Part shown: one piece after another, positions 60,201 through 64,000 of the stretch
How the letters are laid out: each line of letters begins with the position of its first letter
How positions within the stretch are numbered: position 1 is the first letter of the stretch
NCBI RefSeq assembly: GCF_051020985.1
Contig: NC_135010.1
Coordinates: 6,074,001 to 6,138,000 of the forward strand
Direction: 5' to 3'
Source: Nomia melanderi
Lineage: Eukaryota > Arthropoda > Insecta > Hymenoptera > Halictidae
DNA length: 64,000 bases
Made by a program: the position numbers and the translations under genes
Notes under the pieces: model-generated
What the model was told of the DNA's origin: nothing
Databases searched by the model: none
What the model saw: the letters and a program-made list of their open reading frames with translations, nothing else

Positions 60201-62162
60201 TTTGCTGTACCGGTCGACTGGATAGATCGATGAATCTGGATAGAGGTCCAGGTCAGGTTCCTGTCTTTGACTGGATCAGGAACTCGGCCTTGTCAATTGG
60301 CCGTCGAACGTTTCCGGTGAAGAAAGTGGTCAAGAGCCGCCATGAATCTGGTTTATGTTTATACTATACTTGGAATACGTATGTAATGCTCTTATGTTTT
60401 AGGCATTAAACGAACTTGTAACGATTCTATTTTATTAGTTTCGTGAATGACCATGACGAAATTAATATAATTGACAATTATATCATTTATATAATAATTT
60501 CACATTGTGTTTTTACTCTTAATCGTTTATAATAAATAATTAATCAATAATTTATGGATTGTTTTTTTATAGCGATAGTCGTACAAATCAATATTCATCG
60601 TGACTGTTAATCACCCTGTAGTATTTTTATTTAACATTGTTAACATTGAGAAATATTCTTAATTTAAAATATATTGCAATATAATGAAAGAAATTATTGG
60701 ACTCTGCTTATTGGTGTATTTGAAATAATTTTATAATGTAATGTCACGTACAGGTACAGGAATAGTGATAAGATAGCTCATCGATTGGTTCGAGCTTAAG
60801 GAAAATATTCGCGTCTTACGTGACTTCGTGTGTTTCTCATGGCCATTTTGTAACAAGTTGACAATACTATTTCCTAACTTTCCCTGAAAGAGTTCTCTTA
60901 TGCAATAATACTGAACATATCATAGACAAATTCATTGTTGTAGGAAAATAGAGAATATTAACATTAATACCTTCAATTCAATTTCTGCATTAAAAATTGC
61001 TTATTATTAATAGTAATTCATAAGTAAATGTATACAACGAATAAAATGTTTTTAAAATGAATATGTTAAATTATTCTATATAATAAAAGAATTGTTATTA
61101 TTTTTATACTAATTTATGTAAAAGCATATCGTTTCACTTAAACCGAACAATTTGTATTGAAGCAACTTTTACATTCTGATATCTGCACAGCTTGTTGTAA
61201 AATTGATCTACTTCTAGACGGGCCCAGTCGTATTCCATTTTTAATTTACTATTCTGATGCATTTGTCGAGTTTCCAGTGTCGTCACAAGAATAGACTACA
61301 AGAATCGTTGAAGATAAAGAACCATGACTCACATTGTGTTGAAGTTATAAATCGAAGAAAATATGTCGTAGTTTCTTTCTATAAATTGCACAATAAAAAT
61401 GTCATTTCCATATGCACGGTAACTAGCTTACTATATTCAAGCTAGCTTTCTTTCAACTTTATACCCTTAATATATAGAATGCATGTGTGAATTAACATTG
61501 TTAATGTTATATAATATTGTTACTTATGTTAACATTTCAGTATTAATATAAATACGATTCTTGGTCATTTTTATCTTTCTATGTCAAACGCAATACTCTA
61601 TCCATTTAATATTTGTGAATTGATGTAAGATTATGGAACTGCAGTTTTACTTCTTATTTTTATTGAATTAATAGTAAATCTTACTTACTTATTGAATAAA
61701 TCTCAAGTTTATTGTCTACTAACATACTATTTATCTCATGAATGAATCAGGTACGCGTAACACTTACCCATTTTTGTCTTAATTATACTTTCGTTGTTCC
61801 GGGCACGAACTACGAAATAGAAACACGCACTAATGCGCCGAGAGCTTTCTTAATTGTTTTACTATTACCACTAACATATTTTTAAGTACGCAATTTAACA
61901 TATGCGATCAATGGCAGGAAATAATTGCTTTTCCTTAACTGAATAGTTTCTTTGCTAGTGAATAGTCCTCACCAAATATACGTGTATATTAAAATTCTAT
62001 AGTTTGACTATAATAAATACAACATGTAATTAATAGCTGCTGTTAATTCTTTGCAGAAGAAAATTTTTCCAATCAACGTGCACATTATAATTTCATCATA
62101 CAAAATCATTTAACTCGTTCAATGTAATTTTTATTTACACGACTACTTAGGTATCTACTCTA
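60201..62162. other. Intergenic, AT-rich
   Basis: Upstream flank of the secreted repeat-protein gene followed by AT-rich DNA. No gene was recognised. Confidence 0.45.
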
Positions 62163-62387
62163 TTAACACTACAGCTACCGAGTCTTTAATACGATTAATA
62201 TATAATCTTTATAAAAATGATAACAATAAATTTTCTTCGATTTCTTCATGTATTCATTACAGTATTCAAGTGAACCTATATATTTTTAAAATCATTTGAG
62301 ATATTTAATACATTCAAGATATTAATAACTGAGAAATAAGAAAACCGCAACCCGCCATTTTGACGCATGCGGTAGTTCTAGTGTTAA
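62163..62387. mobile_element. TTAA-bounded MITE, 'TAGAACTACC' family
   Basis: The left end TTAACACTACAGCTACCGAG and the reversed right end TTAACACTAGAACTACCGCA bound 225 bp of AT-rich non-coding DNA. The interior matches 36100-36346. Confidence 0.8.
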
Positions 62388-63054
62388 AATTGTATTCACG
62401 TTTCTTAGATCCTTAATCAATTAAATTTACTGCTTTAATTAATTAAATCGATCACTTAAAACGCGCGGAAGGTATTAAAATTGCATGCGATTCATGGGAA
62501 AAGCGAAATTCATTCATTGAATCAAGCGGAAATCAATTAGGAAATAATTTCAAGCTCGCCGTCCAACTTGACCGCTATATTTCGTCACTGTAACAGGGTG
62601 TTCCCACACACGTTCGAACGTGTTATGGAATCGCCGGGGAGCATAACGATGAATAATGAATGGCAGGTAGCGGCTGGCGTTAGAAGTGGCTCGTACGTAT
62701 TAGAAAATGAAAGTTAGGAAAGTTCGCGGATGCGGCCAACGCGGAAACCGGCTACTGTCTCTGGTGCAAGAAAAGTCGGGGCCGGTTTCGTTGATCTCGT
62801 TAGCTGAGCGAAGGCTCCACCTTGAAGTCGCGAGTCTAAAGAATTCAAGTCATTTACCCATATCTGATCATTGCCACGAATCCTGTCTATTTCGATGAAA
62901 TCATCTGTGTCAAAAACATTAGGAGTACGTCGAATATCATAACCAATAACAAAAAAATGGGAAAACTGAATAAACTTAAAAGGACAATGTTTAAATCTTA
63001 TTTTTAACCCAAACTCACAAAATCCTCAGCTTCTGAACCTACAAAGATTCAACA
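62388..63054. other. Intergenic with a GC-richer patch
   Basis: GC-richer at 62450-62850. A 63-codon plus frame at 62707-62898 has no recognisable similarity or splice support. Nothing is called. Confidence 0.4.
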
Positions 63055-63281
63055 TTAACACTAAAACTACCGATCAGTTACACTGATTTTTCGAAATTTC
63101 TCTATAGAAACTCCAAGAGTGCAGCTACTGAGAGTTTGATTAATTTACAATTCAGTCTGCGTATTGCTAAATCAATTTCTTTAATAAATTCTCAGAGAAA
63201 CATCTGTTACCTTTTTAATAATTGCAAAAATAAGAAATTAGGAGGGGGTCAATTTGACCCGTCTGGTAGTTTTAGCGTTGA
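63055..63281. mobile_element. TTAA MITE array, element A
   Basis: The left end is TTAACACTAAAACTACCGAT. The reversed right end is TCAACGCTAAAACTACCAGA, where the terminal TTAA is now TTGA. Subterminal GGGTCAATTTGACCC is palindromic. It shares its right tetranucleotide with element B. Confidence 0.8.
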
Positions 63282-63442
63282 CACTTTGACTGCCACGTCA
63301 CCTTAATTTAGATATATGAGGTATAAGATTAATAAAGCAATCGTTATGAGGAATATTGATTTTTTAATTTCTGCGTTAAAACAAGACTGTTTCGTCTGCA
63401 TAAGAGTTTTGATGAATATTTACTTGGCAGTCGAAGTGTTAA
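63278..63442. mobile_element. TTAA MITE array, element B
   Basis: The left end TTGACACTTTGACTGCCACG and the reversed right end TTAACACTTCGACTGCCAAG define a 165-bp element between A and C, sharing the boundary tetranucleotides with both. Confidence 0.8.
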
Positions 63443-63683
63443 CACATTGCGTACCGGAAACGAGAAATATCGTTTTTATTTAAACCTATCGTTGTGATTT
63501 TGCGAACTACTACACCATTTAAAAAACTGTTAAACTTTATTTGAACTGATTACTTGTTTAATACGTATGAAATAATAAGATATTTCAATATTTTTCATAT
63601 AGTGATACATCAAGAACTTATAAGTTGATCTCATTGAGAAATCGGCCAGTGTTCGAAGAATTAACCGGTACGCAATGTGTTAA
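63439..63683. mobile_element. TTAA MITE array, element C (perfect TIRs)
   Basis: TTAACACATTGCGTACCGG at 63439 is matched exactly by its reverse complement ending at 63683. The 245-bp element has the best-preserved TIRs of the window, suggesting a young insertion. Confidence 0.9.
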
Positions 63684-64000
63684 TTTTATCCTCTTTAAAT
63701 TAATGATCATAAAATGAGAATGGATTTGTAAACGAGTATGGGAAGAAAGGAAGAAAAATATTGCTTAACTCCTTGTTCTACAATTTGTTTCACAAATGTG
63801 CTAGATAAAACTACTTTATCGTTGACAATTTAGTAGAAAGAGGGAAGAATTTGATACTTACTCTGTATTCAGGTTTACTTTAAATAGAAAAGGAAAGAAA
63901 CATGATATTATATTAAAAATAAAGAAACAACATTTAGATTTGTCAAATTCAGTTGAAAATTCTTATCACGATTCTAACACGATATTACAGGAGATGAGGT
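63684..64000. other. AT-rich end of the window, no feature seen
   Basis: No open frame, repeat or regulatory motif could be supported. Confidence 0.4.

Overview
This window looks like a piece of an AT-rich insect genome, most probably hymenopteran (bee or ant type). Genes are split by short GT-AG introns, intergenic DNA is very AT-rich but broken by small CpG-rich islands, and the conserved proteins are animal and insect-like. The sequence alone does not give the species. No viral, bacterial, CRISPR, rRNA or tRNA feature was recognised.

Layout. 1-9.3 kb: no certain gene; a CpG-rich block (about 4.9-7.7 kb) with a duplicated CRE/PAR-bZIP-like module, a 180-bp (GA)n tract and several TTAA-bounded short inverted-repeat elements. 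9.3-9.9 kb: a small unrecognised gene (minus). 11.8-12.2 kb: Tim9 (plus), facing tail-to-tail a GPATCH2-like gene (12.75-14.7 kb, minus). 16.3-23.5 kb: a ten-exon gene (plus) for a 1198-residue protein joining an MBD/TAM-type domain, a PHD finger, an F-box and leucine-rich repeats. 26.2-50.9 kb: the actin-histidine methyltransferase SETD3 (plus, seven exons), whose third intron is 21.3 kb and holds, on the opposite strand, a gene for a predicted 1000-residue single-pass membrane protein (27.7-37.3 kb). 53.8-55.5 kb: a single-exon C2H2 zinc-finger gene (minus) with a long poly-Asp tract. 58.1-60.1 kb: a four-exon gene (minus) for a secreted Pro-Val/His-Gly repeat protein of cuticle type. 60.1-64 kb: no gene seen.

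The genes are housekeeping or structural and show no operon-like logic. Some act in related compartments (the MBD-PHD-F-box protein, GPATCH2 and the zinc-finger protein are probably nuclear), but nothing here shows that they work together.

The most striking structure is not a gene. About twenty short (165-450 bp) non-coding elements with terminal inverted repeats are bounded by TTAA, almost all starting TTAACAC or TTAACCC. They fall into several TIR families, abut one another by sharing one TTAA, and in one case are nested inside each other. They look like piggyBac-type MITEs. All exon borders, phases and repeat edges were read by eye and need transcript or alignment support.
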